From Pseudomonadota bacterium (GTDB taxonomy: Bacteria; Pseudomonadota; Gammaproteobacteria; Burkholderiales; Rhodocyclaceae), in the NCBI GenBank assembly GCA_030917225.1, contig JAUPVD010000394.1, forward strand, positions 1 through 7,361: DNA of 7,361 nucleotides. Direction: 5' to 3'. The translations under genes were made by a program, and so were the position numbers. This document shows positions 6,300-7,361 of the stretch, one piece after another. Position 1 is the stretch's first letter, and the number at the start of each line of letters is the position of its first letter. Under the pieces are notes generated by a model. It had not been told where the DNA came from. It did not search any database and saw only the letters and a list, made by a program, of their open reading frames with translations.

Positions 6300-7361
6300 T
6301 CAGGTGTTTTGCACCACGATCGAGGGGAATTTGGCAGACATGTCCTTGGCCGTCTCGCCAACCTTCACCGCCACGCGGCGGGCGATGCCGCGGTAGATTT
6401 CCGCGGCCGTCGAATCCGGCGCGCCAACGACAGTCGGCTTGCCCGAATCGGCCATCTCGCGGATCGCCAGCTCCAGCGGCAGGGCACCGAGGAATTCGAC
6501 GTTGTAATCCTTGCACATCGTCTCGCCACCACCGGCACCGAAGATGTGTTCTGCATGGCCGCAGTTCGAGCAGATGTGAATGCTCATGTTCTCGACGATG
6601 CCGAGAATGGGCACGCCGACCTTCTCGAACATCTTCAGACCCTTGCGCGCGTCGAGCAGGGCGATATCCTGCGGGGTCGTCACGACGACGGCGCCGGTTA
6701 CCGGCACCTTCTGCGCCAGCGTCAGTTGCGTGTCGCCGGTGCCCGGCGGCATGTCGACCACCAAGTAGTCGATATCCTTCCAGTTGGTTTCGTTGAGCAT
6801 CTGCTCCAGCGCCTGCGTCACCATCGGGCCACGCCAGACCATCGGCGTCTCGACGTCGATCAGAAAGCCGATCGACATCGCCTGGATGCCGTAGGCCTGC
6901 AGCGGCTCCATCGATTTTCCATCCGTCGACTCTGGCTGCTGACCGGCCAGCCCGAGCATCTGCGGTTGCGAGGGGCCGTAGATATCGGCGTCAAGCATGC
7001 CAACGGTGGCGCCTTCCTGCGCCAGCGCCAGCGCCAGATTCACCGCCGTCGTGCTCTTGCCGACGCCGCCCTTGCCCGAGGCCACGGCGATGATGTTCTT
7101 GACTCCCGGCAGCGGCTTCAGGCCGCGCTGCACGGCGTGCGAAACGATCTTCACAAAGACATTGGCGCTGACGTTGCCAACACCGGGAAGCGCCTTGACC
7201 GCACCGATCACCTGCTTGCGGATGGTGTCAATCTGCGACTTGGCCGGATAGCTGAGTTCGATGTCGAACGACACGTCGTCGCCATCAACCTTGATGTTCT
7301 TCGCCGACTTGCTGCTGACGAAATCCTTCTGCGTGTTGGGATCGACCAGCCCCTGCAGGGC
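6300..7361 (-). CDS. mrp: Mrp/ApbC family P-loop ATPase, iron-sulfur cluster carrier (5' end outside window)
   Basis: The frame runs from the right edge to a TGA at 6300, giving 353 residues; E. coli Mrp has about 370, so only around 10-15 N-terminal residues should be missing. A GTG at 7274 is internal: the reading continues upstream with LQGLVDPNTQKDFV, typical of the N-terminal MIP18/DUF59 domain. Mrp/ApbC (Nbp35 family) binds a bridging [4Fe-4S] cluster as a dimer and passes it to apo-proteins, with ATP hydrolysis needed in vivo. Visible motifs, numbered from the first residue in the window, are a deviant Walker A SGKGGVGKST (about 95-104), MLDADIYGPSQPQ just after it, the Walker-B-like DYLVVDMPPGTGDTQ, and the cluster-binding CSNC pair within HICSNCGHAEHIFG. 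It is the first gene of the visible run; dcd appears to have its own promoter, so co-transcription is uncertain. No truncation is seen other than the window edge. Confidence 0.95.
   Translation of the reverse strand, partial: ALQGLVDPNTQKDFVSSKSAKNIKVDGDDVSFDIELSYPAKSQIDTIRKQVIGAVKALPGVGNVSANVFVKIVSHAVQRGLKPLPGVKNIIAVASGKGGVGKSTTAVNLALALAQEGATVGMLDADIYGPSQPQMLGLAGQQPESTDGKSMEPLQAYGIQAMSIGFLIDVETPMVWRGPMVTQALEQMLNETNWKDIDYLVVDMPPGTGDTQLTLAQKVPVTGAVVVTTPQDIALLDARKGLKMFEKVGVPILGIVENMSIHICSNCGHAEHIFGAGGGETMCKDYNVEFLGALPLELAIREMADSGKPTVVGAPDSTAAEIYRGIARRVAVKVGETAKDMSAKFPSIVVQNT

Noticed and set aside
7272..7274. GTG as the start of mrp
   Set aside because: The frame stays open to the window edge, and the upstream residues match the conserved N-terminal DUF59 domain, so the true start is outside the window.

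Overview
The window looks like chromosomal DNA from a Gram-negative proteobacterium, most likely a betaproteobacterium and possibly Rhodocyclales. That rests on the gene content (Mrp/ApbC next to dcd next to an AdiA-type decarboxylase), Sec signal peptides and an outer-membrane beta-barrel ending in Phe. The taxonomy is an inference from gene order and protein style, not from a search. Six genes were found, all on the minus strand, so transcription runs from right to left. Both end genes are cut by the window edges. There is no gene-free stretch longer than about 90 bases, and I saw no RNA gene, insertion sequence or CRISPR array.

Right part (about 3346-7361), housekeeping metabolism. In order of transcription it holds mrp/apbC (Fe-S cluster carrier ATPase, 5' end outside the window), dcd (dCTP deaminase) and a large PLP-dependent Orn/Lys/Arg decarboxylase most like the arginine decarboxylase AdiA. 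A plausible promoter lies between mrp and dcd. Between dcd and the decarboxylase are two overlapping hairpins that cannot form together; the second is followed by a short U-run just before the decarboxylase ribosome binding site.

Left part (1-3307), an envelope or secretion-like cluster. A secreted FecR-domain protein (fecR-1) is followed after 29 bases by an outer-membrane protein with N-terminal TPRs and a barrel of about 290 residues. That protein has the layout of Slam / type XI secretion (T11SS) translocators. Fifteen bases later comes a second, larger FecR-domain protein (fecR-2) with a long Gly/Ser/Thr-rich beta-type C-terminal region that runs off the left edge. The two FecR proteins are clear paralogues and share an unusual CNxAGC motif. 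Neither has a lipobox, a transmembrane anti-sigma segment after the signal peptide, or a neighbouring sigma factor, so classical FecI/FecR signalling is unlikely.

The working idea is that the TPR-barrel exports or surface-exposes one or both FecR proteins, with the C-terminal region of fecR-2 as the candidate barrel-recognised cargo domain. This is the part of the window most worth following up. The left end is also visibly lower in GC than the mrp end, in keeping with an accessory locus beside a housekeeping block.
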